DNA from: Anaerolineales bacterium
GTDB lineage: Bacteria; Chloroflexota; Anaerolineae; 4572-78; J111
Assembly (NCBI GenBank): GCA_015075405.1
Contig: JABTUK010000004.1
Span: forward strand, 558,001-622,000
Direction of reading: 5' to 3'
Length of the DNA: 64,000 nt
The notes beneath the pieces are model-generated. The model was not told the origin of the DNA. It worked only from the letters and a program-made list of their open reading frames with translations, and searched no databases. Numbering within the stretch: the first letter of the stretch is position 1; each line of letters begins with the position of its first letter. Positions 16,721-24,932 of this stretch are shown here, in pieces. The translations under genes and the position numbers were made by a program.

Positions 16721-18025
16721 ATGCAAGCAGACGCAATTATCATCGGAGCGGGCGTCATTGGCTGTGCCACCGCTTTTGAACTGGCCAAGCGAGGCTACAA
16801 AACCCTCAATATTGACAAAAACAGTGATGCCGGGGCCGGCTCAACCATCAACTCCTGCGCCATTGTGCGGGCGCACTACTCCACCTGGGACGGGGTGGCT
16901 CTGGCTTTTGAGGGCTTTAAATATTGGCACAATTACGAAAGCTGGCTGGGCGTTAAAGATGAACGCGGCATGGCTCGCTTTATGAACTGTGGCACCCTGC
17001 TGCTCAAGAGCAAAGGCCACACCTGGCAAAAAGTGCTGGAGCTTTATCGTGAGATTGGGGTTGAGTACGAAGAGTGGGACGCGACAACCCTGAGGCAGCG
17101 TATGCCCATCTACGCCCTGGGCGAATTTTGGCCGCCCAGCCGCCCCGAAGCGGGCGAGGCTTTCTGGAAAGAGCCGGAGCATGAGCTTGAAGGCGCTATC
17201 TTTACCCCCGGCTCCGGCTATGTCAACGATCCGCAACTGGCTACCCACAATATGATGGTGGCCACGCAGAGTCAAGGCGGTCAGTTCCTTTTTAATAAAG
17301 AAGTGGTCGAAATTCGGCAGGAGGGCGGCAGGATGGTAGGCGTCACCTTGAACGATGGGGCTAAAATTGACGCGCCCATTGTGGTCAATGTGGCCGGGCC
17401 GCACTCTTTTATCATCAATCGCCTGGCCGGAGTCGAAGAGAGTATGAACATCAAAACCCGGCCCCTGCGCCACGAAGTCCACCATGTCCCCTCGCCCGAA
17501 GGCTTTAATTTTGAAAAGGACGGCAAACACACCTCCGACGGCGACAACGCCATCTACTTCCGGCCCGAAGCCGGCAACGCCATCCTGGTCGGCAGCGAAG
17601 ACCCGGAGTGCGACGTTAAAGAGTGGGTTGACCACCCCGACGAGTACAACCGCACCATCACCGACGCCCAATGGAAAGCCCAGGTTTACCGGCTGGCCCG
17701 GCGCATTCCTGACCTGCCCATCCCCAACCAGCCGCGCGGCATTGTTGACCTGTACGACGTTTCCACCGACTGGCTGCCCATTTACGACAAATCAGACCTG
17801 GGCGGCTTTTATATGGCCATTGGCACCAGCGGCCACGAATTCAAAAACGCGCCGCCGGTCGGCTACATGATGTCGGAGCTGATTCACCGGGTTGAAAACG
17901 GCCAGAACCACGACACCGACCCGGTCAAATATAAAGCCGTTTACACCGGGCTGGAGTTGAATATCGGCTTTTATTCCCGCAACCGGCAAATCAACCCGGA
18001 GAGCAGCTTTTCGGTCAATGGGTGA
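16721..18025 (+). CDS. FAD-dependent oxidoreductase, sarcosine oxidase beta-like
   Basis: 434 residues of the DAO (D-amino-acid oxidase/GlpO) family. The N-terminal FAD fold shows IIIGAGVIGCATAFELAKRG, and a C-terminal GTSGHEFKNAPPVGYMMSEL closes the FAD site. Such proteins oxidise secondary or tertiary amines such as sarcosine or dimethylglycine. Strong ribosome site AAGGAGG. One of two DAO-type enzymes in the set (the other at 21532), so they may act on successive methylamines. Confidence 0.88.
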   Translation: MQADAIIIGAGVIGCATAFELAKRGYKTLNIDKNSDAGAGSTINSCAIVRAHYSTWDGVALAFEGFKYWHNYESWLGVKDERGMARFMNCGTLLLKSKGHTWQKVLELYREIGVEYEEWDATTLRQRMPIYALGEFWPPSRPEAGEAFWKEPEHELEGAIFTPGSGYVNDPQLATHNMMVATQSQGGQFLFNKEVVEIRQEGGRMVGVTLNDGAKIDAPIVVNVAGPHSFIINRLAGVEESMNIKTRPLRHEVHHVPSPEGFNFEKDGKHTSDGDNAIYFRPEAGNAILVGSEDPECDVKEWVDHPDEYNRTITDAQWKAQVYRLARRIPDLPIPNQPRGIVDLYDVSTDWLPIYDKSDLGGFYMAIGTSGHEFKNAPPVGYMMSELIHRVENGQNHDTDPVKYKAVYTGLELNIGFYSRNRQINPESSFSVNG

Positions 18026-18039
18026 TGGCTGTTTACAAA

Positions 18040-18087
18040 CAGTAATCAGTAGCCAGTAGCCAGATGTTTTATCTGATTACTGACTAC
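18040..18087. repeat. AGTAATC/AGTAGCC short-unit hairpin
   Basis: CAGTAATCAGTAGCCAGTAGCC followed by the reverse complement ATCTGATTACTGACTAC. Related to 15384-15430. Lies between two genes of the demethylation set. Confidence 0.75.
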
Positions 18088-18109
18088 TTTCATCGAAGGA
18101 GGCAAGCCA

Positions 18110-20152
18110 ATGAATCAAACTGACCCCCTCCTCCAACCCTTTCAACTGAAGCATTTAAAACTAAAAAACCGCATCCTCAGCACCAGCCACGAACCTTCTT
18201 ATGCCGAGGAGGCCAAACCCAAACTGCGCTACCAGCTTTATCAGGAAGAAAAAGCCAAAGGCGGCGTGGCTTTGACCATGTTTGGCGGTTCGGCCAACAT
18301 TGCCCCAGATTCGCCGGCCGCTTTTGGGCAGATTTATGTGGGGGATGACTCGATCATCCCTTATTTTCAGCAAATGGCCGAACGCATCCACCGTCACGGT
18401 GCGGCGCTGATGTGCCAGATTACCCACATGGGCCGGCGCACCTACTGGGATACCGAGAACTGGCTGCCGACCATTGCCCCCTCCTGCGTCCGCGAGCCGG
18501 CCCATCGCTCTTTTCCCAAAGAGATGGAACTGGCCGACATCAAACGGGTGGTCAAAGCTTACGGCGCCGCGGCCCGCCGCTGTAAAGAGGGTGGCCTTGA
18601 TGGGGTGGAAATCGAATCCTACGGCCACCTGTTCGACAGCTTTTGGACGCCGCTGGTCAACCGGCGGGTTGACGAGTACGGCGGCAGCTTGGACAATCGC
18701 ATGCGCTTCAGCCTGGAAGTCCTGGCCGAAATCCGCCAGCAAGTGGGCGATGATTTTATCGTCGGCATCCGCATGTCCGGCGATGAAAGCGTCGAAGGGG
18801 GCCTGACTTTTGCCGACTGCACCGAAATTGCCCGCCGCCTGGTAGCTACCGGCATGCTGGATTTTATTAATGTCGTCAAAGGCTATATCGCCACCGACGA
18901 AGCCCTGTCGCACGTGATCCCCAATATGGGCACGCCCAGCGCGCCGCATCTGTCGCTGGCCGCCGCCCTCAGAGAAGAAATTGATATCCCCCTTTTCCAC
19001 GCCGCTCGCATTGCCGATGTCGCCACCGCCCGCCATGCGGTTGGGGTGGGGATTGTGGATATGGTCGGCATGACCCGCGCCCACATGGCCGACCCCTACA
19101 TCGTCGCCAAAATCGAGCGGGGCGAGGAAAACCAGATCCGGCCCTGTGTGGGCATGGGTTACTGTATTGACCGCATTTACATTGGCCGCGAAGCGTTGTG
19201 CATTCACAACCCGGCCACCGGCCGCGAAGAAACCATGCCCCATATCATCCCCGAAACCAGCGGCCAGCCGCGCCGGGTGGTGGTGGTGGGCGCCGGGCCG
19301 GGCGGCTTGGAAGCGGCCCGCGTCTGCGCCGAGCGCGGCCATCGGGTGACGCTGTTTGAGGCCAACCGCGAACCGGGCGGTCAGGTACAAATTGCTGCCC
19401 GCGCCCCGCGCCGCCAGGAGATTATCGGCATTATCGGCTGGCTTTACCAGCAGATCAAACGGCTGGGGGTGAATGTCCGGTTGAACCATTATGCCCAGGC
19501 CGCCGATGTGCTGGCCGAGCAGCCGGAGGTGGTTATTATCGCCACCGGTGGGCTGCCAAACACCGAATTTTTGTCCAGCGGGGCTGATTTGGTGACCAGT
19601 TCCTGGGACATTTTGAGCGGCTATGTCAAACCCGCCTCCCAGGTGTTATTCTTCGATGACCACGGCAACTATGAAGGCTACTCCTGCGTCGAGTTTCTGG
19701 CCGAAAACGGCGCGCAAGTGGAGTTGGTTACACCAGACCGGATGGTAGCCCAGGAAATCGGCGGCACCAGCTACCCGGCCTATTTGAAGACGTTTTATGA
19801 TCGGGGCGTTACCCTGACCCTGAACCATCGTCTCAGCCGCGTGTCGCGGCAAGGCAATAAACTGGTGGCTGCGCTTTTTAATGAATACAACAAAACCACC
19901 GTCGAGCGGGTGGTAGATCAAGTGGTGGTTGAGCATGGCACGCTGCCGGTGGCCGATTTATACTTTGAGTTGAAAGACGGCTCCTCCAACTGGGGCGAAG
20001 TAGACATCGAAGCGTTGATCGCCGGGCGGCCGCAAACGCTGATCAACAACCCGGTCGGGACGTACCAGTTGTTCCGCATCGGCGATGCCGTGTCCAGCCG
20101 CAACATCCACGCCGCCATTTACGATGCGCTCAGATTGTGCAAAGACCTTTAA
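18110..20152 (+). CDS. DgcA/TMADH-type flavin oxidoreductase
   Basis: 680 residues in the two-domain layout of trimethylamine dehydrogenase, 2,4-dienoyl-CoA reductase and dimethylglycine demethylase DgcA: an FMN TIM barrel (about 8-340) and a dinucleotide-binding part (about 380-675, VVVVGAGPGGLEAARVCAERG). Where TMADH binds its [4Fe-4S] cluster with CxxCxxC...C, this protein has CVGMGYC ... ALC, so the middle Cys is Met and the cluster may be absent. Placed next to MttB, GcvT-like and sarcosine-oxidase-like genes, dimethylglycine to sarcosine is the most likely reaction (inference). Ribosome site AAGGAGG. Confidence 0.88.
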   Translation: MNQTDPLLQPFQLKHLKLKNRILSTSHEPSYAEEAKPKLRYQLYQEEKAKGGVALTMFGGSANIAPDSPAAFGQIYVGDDSIIPYFQQMAERIHRHGAALMCQITHMGRRTYWDTENWLPTIAPSCVREPAHRSFPKEMELADIKRVVKAYGAAARRCKEGGLDGVEIESYGHLFDSFWTPLVNRRVDEYGGSLDNRMRFSLEVLAEIRQQVGDDFIVGIRMSGDESVEGGLTFADCTEIARRLVATGMLDFINVVKGYIATDEALSHVIPNMGTPSAPHLSLAAALREEIDIPLFHAARIADVATARHAVGVGIVDMVGMTRAHMADPYIVAKIERGEENQIRPCVGMGYCIDRIYIGREALCIHNPATGREETMPHIIPETSGQPRRVVVVGAGPGGLEAARVCAERGHRVTLFEANREPGGQVQIAARAPRRQEIIGIIGWLYQQIKRLGVNVRLNHYAQAADVLAEQPEVVIIATGGLPNTEFLSSGADLVTSSWDILSGYVKPASQVLFFDDHGNYEGYSCVEFLAENGAQVELVTPDRMVAQEIGGTSYPAYLKTFYDRGVTLTLNHRLSRVSRQGNKLVAALFNEYNKTTVERVVDQVVVEHGTLPVADLYFELKDGSSNWGEVDIEALIAGRPQTLINNPVGTYQLFRIGDAVSSRNIHAAIYDALRLCKDL

Positions 20153-20167
20153 TCACAGGAGTACCAA

Positions 20168-21535
20168 ATGCCAGAACGTCGCACCCCATTTTACGATTAC
20201 CATCTGCGCGCCGCCGGCCAACTGGTCAAAGGCGGCGGTGACTTTATGTTCCCCCTCTCCTACACCTCGCCGGTGGAGGAGCACCTCAACACCCGCACCA
20301 ATGTGGGCATGCAAGACCTCTCGACGATGGGCGAGGTAGACATCAAAGGGCCGGGCGCGGAACGGCTAATCAATCATTTATTGGTCAACGAAATTCGCGA
20401 TATGGAGCCGGGCCAGGTGCGCTACTCGACCATGTGCAACGAGTTCGGCGGGGTGGTGGACGATATTACCGTTTACAAATTCCACGACGAGCATTTTATG
20501 ATTGTGACCAGCTCCGGCCCGCGCAAAAAAACCGCCCGCTGGATTGCCGACCATGCCCTCGGCACAGGCGCCTATGTGACCGACATCACCGCCTCGGTGG
20601 CCCTGCCGGTGGTGCAGGGGCCGCGCTCACGGGCTTTTCTCAAAACCGTCGCCAAAGACGCCGACCTGGACTCGCTCAAATTTTTCCGTTTTGTCCGGGC
20701 GACCATCAACGGCACGGAACTGCTGCTCTCCCGCTCCGGCTACACCGGCGAACTGGGTTTTGAACTCTATACCCCCGCCGAAGAGGCCGGCGCGCTGTGG
20801 GAGTACCTGTTGCAAACCGGGCGGGCCTTTGGCCTGCTGCCTTACGGCGTAGCAGCCATGCAAAGCCTGCGTTTGGAAAAGGCGCTCGTCCTCTACGGCA
20901 ACGACGTTAATGAAAATTACACCCCTTTCCACGTCGGGCTGGATGGCTGGATTCGTTTCGACAAGCGCGATTTTATCGGGCGCGAGGCCCTGCTGCGGGT
21001 GCAGGACCAGGGCTTGACCGAGCGCTGGGTCGGCCTGACTCTCGACAGCCCGCTGCCGGCCTCCTACCGCGATAAAATCTACGCCGTGCGTGATGTGGGC
21101 ACATTCCGCGAAAAGATGTTCAGCGGCAGCGAGGCCCAGGGGTACAAACAAACCGTTACCCCCGGCGCGGAAGTGGGTTACATCACCTACAGCGCCCGCG
21201 GCCACTCGGTCGGCAAAATGTTGGCTATGGCTTACGTCCGCACCGAATATACCTGGCCCGGCTGCAACCTGGTGGTAGATATCGGCGGACGGTTGACCCT
21301 GGCCAAAGTCACACCGACTCCTTTCTTCGACCCGCAGGGAGCGCGCATGCGGGCTAAACCGCAGGATGACGCCCTGCTGGCTGCGCCTCAGCCGGTCGCC
21401 GCCCCGCCTCCACCGCCCGCCGACGCCCCACCGCGCCCGCCCGAAGAAGACGCGCCGCCGCCGGACGGGTCAGGAGAAACCAGGCCGGATTCCGCTGAAG
21501 GTGAAGAAAAAAGCTCTCGCCGGGGGTCAAAGTGA
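20168..21535 (+). CDS. GcvT-like aminomethyltransferase
   Basis: 455 residues of the glycine-cleavage T-protein/DmdA/dimethylglycine-dehydrogenase folate domain family. The folate-binding body (about 20-390) includes NEFGGVVDDITVYK, SRSGYTGELGFELYTP and MQSLRLEKALVLYGND. It probably traps the one-carbon unit released by the neighbouring flavoenzymes as methylene-THF. An extra C-terminal tail of about 60 residues is rich in Pro, Ala, Asp and Glu and is probably disordered. The stop codon overlaps the GTG start of the next gene by 4 nt, so the two are probably translationally coupled. Confidence 0.9.
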   Translation: MPERRTPFYDYHLRAAGQLVKGGGDFMFPLSYTSPVEEHLNTRTNVGMQDLSTMGEVDIKGPGAERLINHLLVNEIRDMEPGQVRYSTMCNEFGGVVDDITVYKFHDEHFMIVTSSGPRKKTARWIADHALGTGAYVTDITASVALPVVQGPRSRAFLKTVAKDADLDSLKFFRFVRATINGTELLLSRSGYTGELGFELYTPAEEAGALWEYLLQTGRAFGLLPYGVAAMQSLRLEKALVLYGNDVNENYTPFHVGLDGWIRFDKRDFIGREALLRVQDQGLTERWVGLTLDSPLPASYRDKIYAVRDVGTFREKMFSGSEAQGYKQTVTPGAEVGYITYSARGHSVGKMLAMAYVRTEYTWPGCNLVVDIGGRLTLAKVTPTPFFDPQGARMRAKPQDDALLAAPQPVAAPPPPPADAPPRPPEEDAPPPDGSGETRPDSAEGEEKSSRRGSK

Positions 21536-22833
21536 TTAATCGGAATCCGCTGACCCGCCGTTACAATGCGATTGTGTTGGGGGTAGGGGCGATGGGCAGC
21601 GCCACCTGCTACGAGTTAGCCAAACGCGGCCGGCGAGTGCTGGGGCTGGAACAGTACGATGTGCCCCACAACCTGGGTTCCTCGCACGGCCACACCCGCA
21701 TTATCCGCCTGGCCTATTACGAGCACCCTTCTTATGTGATGCTGCTGCGCCGGGCGTATGAACTCTGGCGCGAGATTCAGGCCCGCGTGGGCGAGCAGTT
21801 GCTGCGCATCACCGGCTCGATTGACGCCGGCCCGGCCGATAGTTGGGTCTTTAAAGGGTCGTGGCAATCGTGCCTGGAACACGATTTGCCCCACGAGGTA
21901 TTGACCGGCCGGGAGCTGAACGAGCGTTTCCCCGGCTATCAACTCTCGCCCGAAACGATGGCCGTGCTGCAGCCCGACGGCGGCTTTTTGGCCCCGGAGC
22001 GCTGCATTGTGGCCTACGTCAATGCCGCCACCGCTCTGGGCGCGGAAATTCATGGCCGCGAGAAGGTGCTGGAGTGGCAGCCCTTGAGCGATGGCGGGGT
22101 GCGCGTCACCACCAGCCGCGATGTTTACGAGGCCGACCGGCTGGTGATTACTGCCGGGGCCTGGGATGCCCACATCCTGGACTTTTTGCAAGGGCTGGCC
22201 GTGCCGGAACGACAGGTTTTGGCCTGGCTCCAACCCCTCCGCCCGGAGTTGTTCACCCTGACCAATTTCCCGGTCTTTAACCTGCTCGTCCCCGAAGGCC
22301 GTTACTATGGCTTTCCGGTGTTTGGCATCCCTGGTTTTAAGTTTGGCAAGTACCATCACTTTGAGGAGCAGGGCATGCCGGACCAGCTTGACCGCGACCC
22401 GCACGATTACGACGAAGCCATGCTGCGCGAGTTTGCCGACCGTTACTTCCCGCAAGGTTCCGGCCCAACCATGTCGCTGGCCTCCTGCATGTTCACCAAC
22501 TCGCCCGACAAGCACTTTATTATTGATCTGCACCCCAGCTTTCCCCAGGTCTCGTTTGCCTCAGCCTGCTCCGGCCACGGCTTCAAATTTGTCAGCGTCG
22601 TCGGTGAAATCCTGGCCGATTTGGCCGAGCGCGGCGAAACTCGCCACAATATTGAGTTTTTCCGGCTGGACCGCTTCACTGGACATGACCGGAGACCAGA
22701 GACGGGAGACCGGCACTCTATGCCCCCCCGGTCCCCGGTCCCCGGTCCCCGGTCCCTCTCCGGCGGTCACTTTGATGATCGCATCTCCACGTTAGCCGAG
22801 ACGGGCAAGGGGGCCATCCGGCCGTTTTGGTAA
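21532..22833 (+). CDS. solA: Sarcosine oxidase/N-methyltryptophan oxidase-like
   Basis: 433 residues from GTG 21532, with GGGGG upstream and a 4-nt overlap with the previous gene. Monomeric sarcosine oxidase family: FAD fold GVGAMGSATCYELAKRG, then SSHGHTRIIRLAYYEHP, and SCMFTNSPDKHFIID, whose Cys corresponds to the covalent FAD site of MSOX. Oxidises N-methyl amino acids to the amine-free product, formaldehyde and H2O2. The native end is probably near FFRLDRF (about 22676); the last 50 residues are encoded by a short-unit repeat and by antisense of a decayed VapC gene, so the C-terminus is an acquired extension. Confidence 0.88.
   Translation: MINRNPLTRRYNAIVLGVGAMGSATCYELAKRGRRVLGLEQYDVPHNLGSSHGHTRIIRLAYYEHPSYVMLLRRAYELWREIQARVGEQLLRITGSIDAGPADSWVFKGSWQSCLEHDLPHEVLTGRELNERFPGYQLSPETMAVLQPDGGFLAPERCIVAYVNAATALGAEIHGREKVLEWQPLSDGGVRVTTSRDVYEADRLVITAGAWDAHILDFLQGLAVPERQVLAWLQPLRPELFTLTNFPVFNLLVPEGRYYGFPVFGIPGFKFGKYHHFEEQGMPDQLDRDPHDYDEAMLREFADRYFPQGSGPTMSLASCMFTNSPDKHFIIDLHPSFPQVSFASACSGHGFKFVSVVGEILADLAERGETRHNIEFFRLDRFTGHDRRPETGDRHSMPPRSPVPGPRSLSGGHFDDRISTLAETGKGAIRPFW
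22687..22768. repeat. GACCGGAGAC-type repeat inside the solA tail
   Basis: GACCGGAGAC/GACGGGAGACCGG units followed by a run of CCCCGGT units (their complement), forming a large hairpin in frame within the coding sequence. Units match the proV-proW spacer at 7950-8006. It marks the junction between the solA body and the decayed PIN gene. Confidence 0.75.
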
Positions 22834-23045
22834 TCTGTCCGTCGTCTCGCCGGGTTTTGTGGTAAAACGAAAGGGTGGATTTCAAGTTTGCCAAGCCCAG
22901 TTTTAATCGCAATCTCCCAGGCGCTGGCCGCACTCAAGAAAAGTTCGGTATCTCCGGCAACAATGAAGTTACGCGCGGTTTGTGACAATCGAGGGTCATC
23001 CAGATTCCACCACAGAAAAGTATGGGTATCGAGGATTGCTCTCAC
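22767..23045 (-). pseudogene. vapC: Truncated VapC-type PIN toxin
   Basis: N-terminal half of a PIN-domain RNase toxin: from GTG 23045, MRAILDTHTFLWW holds the first acidic residue and LSAASAWEIAIKTGLGKLEI the second conserved block. The C-terminal half, with the remaining acidic residues (usually DPFDR and TxD), is missing: the frame runs into the solA tail repeat. Inactive as a nuclease in all likelihood. It starts 2 nt after the stop of an antitoxin remnant, the normal order in Phd/VapC operons. Confidence 0.75.
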
Positions 23046-23047
23046 AT

Positions 23048-23176
23048 CTAAAATTCCGGCAGCGGCGCGTCAAAGTCGGGCGCAATGATCACTTGGCCGG
23101 CATCATTGCCGGGAACACGGCGAGGGGGCGCTTCGACGATGGACGAAAGAAGGGCAATGGGCTGTGCGACAGAAAT
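23048..23176 (-). pseudogene. Antitoxin C-terminal remnant (Phd/YefM-like)
   Basis: A 42-residue open stretch ends in VIIAPDFDAPLPEF and stop 23048-23050, the characteristic C-terminal tail of Phd/YefM-type antitoxins. An in-frame TGA at 23177-23179 and the overlapping yitT start show that the DNA-binding N-terminus is gone. Together with the half vapC it is a dead toxin-antitoxin pair trapped between solA and yitT. Confidence 0.65.
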
Positions 23177-24063
23177 TCAAAACCCTCACCACTCAACTTG
23201 GTCCGCGCCCCAGTTTGCAAAACTGGTTTTTTCTCACCCTGGGCGCATTTCTCCAAATTCTCAATGTGGACATTTTTCTGGCCCCGGCCCAGCTCTCCCC
23301 TGGCGGTGTGACTGGCCTGGCCATCATCGTCAATCACTTCACCGGCTGGCCGATTGGCATGATTATGATGGCCTTGAATATCCCGATGCTGTTCCTGGGC
23401 TATCGTTACCTGGGTGGCTTTCGCTTTCTGGTCAATACGCTGTACGTGGTGCTGCTGATTAACCTGGGCGTGGATTTTATGGCTCGCTGGCTGCCACGCG
23501 GCATCACCGACGATGTGCTGCTCAACGCCCTATACGGAGCCGTGCTGGGCGGAATTGCCACCGGCCTGATTTATCGCGGGCGCGGCACCACCGCCGGGTC
23601 GGGGGTGATTTCGCGGGTGTTGCAGATGAAAACGGGGATTCCCATCAGCCAGCTTTACATCATAACCGATGGGGGTATCATTCTGCTGGCCGGGCTGGTT
23701 TTTGGCTGGGAGAAAGCTTTGTATGCGCTGCTGGCTCTGTTTTTGTGGGGCGTGGTAGCCGATTACGTGCTGGAAGGCCCCAGCGTGGTCCGAACCGTCT
23801 TCATTGTTACCGACATGGCGGAGGAAGTCGCCCAGGCGCTGCTGACCCGCTTACAAATTGGGGTGACAGCCTGGCCGGCTCAGGGCAAATTTACCCACAC
23901 CGAGCATACCGTGCTCTTTTGTAGCGTCAACCGGCCCGAAGTGAATGAACTCCGGGCTATCGTCACCGAGGTTGACCCTCACGCTTTTGTAGTCATCGGC
24001 CACGGCCACCAGGCCAGCGGGGGCGTACTGCGCCCGGTCTCCCCCAAAGCAGCCAAAAAGTAG
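23164..24063 (+). CDS. YitT family membrane protein
   Basis: 299 residues: five or six membrane helices (DUF161, about 15-185), including GGVTGLAIIVNHFTGWPIG and GRGTTAGSGVISRVLQ, followed by a cytoplasmic DUF2179 domain (about 205-290, VVRTVFIVTDMAEEVAQAL). Function in this family is unknown; transport is suspected. The GTG start at 23164 overlaps the antitoxin remnant, suggesting that a deletion brought them together. No strong ribosome site. Confidence 0.88.
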   Translation: MRQKFKTLTTQLGPRPSLQNWFFLTLGAFLQILNVDIFLAPAQLSPGGVTGLAIIVNHFTGWPIGMIMMALNIPMLFLGYRYLGGFRFLVNTLYVVLLINLGVDFMARWLPRGITDDVLLNALYGAVLGGIATGLIYRGRGTTAGSGVISRVLQMKTGIPISQLYIITDGGIILLAGLVFGWEKALYALLALFLWGVVADYVLEGPSVVRTVFIVTDMAEEVAQALLTRLQIGVTAWPAQGKFTHTEHTVLFCSVNRPEVNELRAIVTEVDPHAFVVIGHGHQASGGVLRPVSPKAAKK

Positions 24064-24091
24064 CCCAACTCTTTTATCAAAATTTTGCCTC

Positions 24092-24120
24092 TTGACAAAA
24101 CAGGAAAAATAGAGTATTCT
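24092..24120 (+). promoter_or_regulatory. Promoter of the MarR gene
   Basis: TTGACA (24092-24097), 17-nt spacer, TATTCT (24115-24120). The operator at 24125-24144 starts 5 nt downstream and would cover the transcription start. Confidence 0.8.
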
Positions 24121-24124
24121 AGTT

Positions 24125-24144
24125 TTAGGTGTATATACACCTAA
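24125..24144. promoter_or_regulatory. MarR operator, site 1
   Basis: Perfect 20-bp palindrome TTAGGTGTATATACACCTAA between the -10 box and the MarR start codon; it shares the core AGTGTATATACACT/AGGTGTATATACACCT with site 2 at 24608-24627. Confidence 0.85.
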
Positions 24145-24156
24145 TGAGAGTAATTT

Positions 24157-24591
24157 ATGAACAACCTCGATTTAGCTCAATGCCAGCGATGTGCTGGTTT
24201 TAATCTCCGCCGGGCTACCCGGGCCATTAGCCGGCTATATGATGAAATTTTACGGCCCAGTGGTCTGCAAGCTACCCAGTATAGCCTGCTGGTCACCATT
24301 GCCGTGGCCGGGCCGGCCCCCATCAACCAGATCGCTGATCTCCAGGTGATGGACCGGACCACCCTGACCCGTAACCTCAAACCTCTCGAAAAAAAGGGGT
24401 TGATTGAAATCACGCCGGGTGAAGATCAGCGCACCCGATTAGTCGCCCTAACTGATTTAGGCCAGGAAACTCTGGCCCAGATGTTTCCTCTATGGCAGCA
24501 GGCTCACACTCGAGTTACTGAAATGTTAGGTACAGATCGGTTCAATTCTCTGCTGGGAGATTTGTCTGCCATTGTAGAATTGGCCGGTTAA
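24157..24591 (+). CDS. MarR family transcriptional regulator
   Basis: 144 residues with the MarR winged helix: ATQYSLLVTIAVAGPAPINQ, recognition region MDRTTLTRNLKPLEKKGLI and wing ITPGEDQRTRLVALT. A Cys-rich start (LDLAQCQRCAGFN) is typical of a MarR subgroup and could respond to oxidants or thiol-reactive ligands. Palindromic operators lie before and after the gene, so it probably represses itself and the downstream ferredoxin-SCP2 gene. Confidence 0.92.
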   Translation: MNNLDLAQCQRCAGFNLRRATRAISRLYDEILRPSGLQATQYSLLVTIAVAGPAPINQIADLQVMDRTTLTRNLKPLEKKGLIEITPGEDQRTRLVALTDLGQETLAQMFPLWQQAHTRVTEMLGTDRFNSLLGDLSAIVELAG

Positions 24592-24607
24592 ATATATTTT
24601 TTACCAA

Positions 24608-24627
24608 TTAAGTGTATATACACTTAA
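24608..24627. promoter_or_regulatory. MarR operator, site 2
   Basis: Perfect 20-bp palindrome TTAAGTGTATATACACTTAA, 16 nt beyond the marR stop. It differs from site 1 only at one symmetric pair and would place the SDR remnant and the 24929 gene under the same repressor. Confidence 0.85.
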
Positions 24628-24689
24628 TATTGGGACCTGCCAAAAACTCAGGCAACTTCAAGAAAATTATTCAAGAAAGGAATCTAACA

Positions 24690-24932
24690 TTGGACTCACC
24701 AAAAGTTATCTTAATCACCGGCAGCAGCAGTGGCTTGGACCGTTTAACGGCGGAAACACTGGCCCGAAGAGGACATAGAGTTTTTGCTTCGATGCCGGCA
24801 GAGGACCGGCCCTTACGGTCAGTGGTAGCGCAAGGGGCGATAGTGGAGAATTTCAATATATTGAACAAGGTAACGGGCCAACTACAGCGTGGGGTTATGG
24901 AACGATTTGGCCTGGTCGAGTCAGCCTCATGA
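24690..24932 (+). pseudogene. SDR remnant (N-terminal Rossmann piece)
   Basis: From TTG 24690 (AAAGGAA upstream) the product starts like a short-chain dehydrogenase (KVILITGSSSGLDRLTAETL), but the third glycine of TGxxxGxG is Asp, and after about 45 residues the family sequence stops; the Ser/Tyr/Lys active site is absent and the frame closes at 81 residues. Probably an internally deleted SDR once regulated by MarR. Its stop overlaps the ATG of the next gene by 4 nt, so its translation may still feed that gene. Confidence 0.6.

Noticed and set aside
24612..24689. Earlier start for the SDR remnant
   Set aside because: It would begin inside MarR operator site 2 and adds no family sequence; TTG 24690 has a ribosome site.
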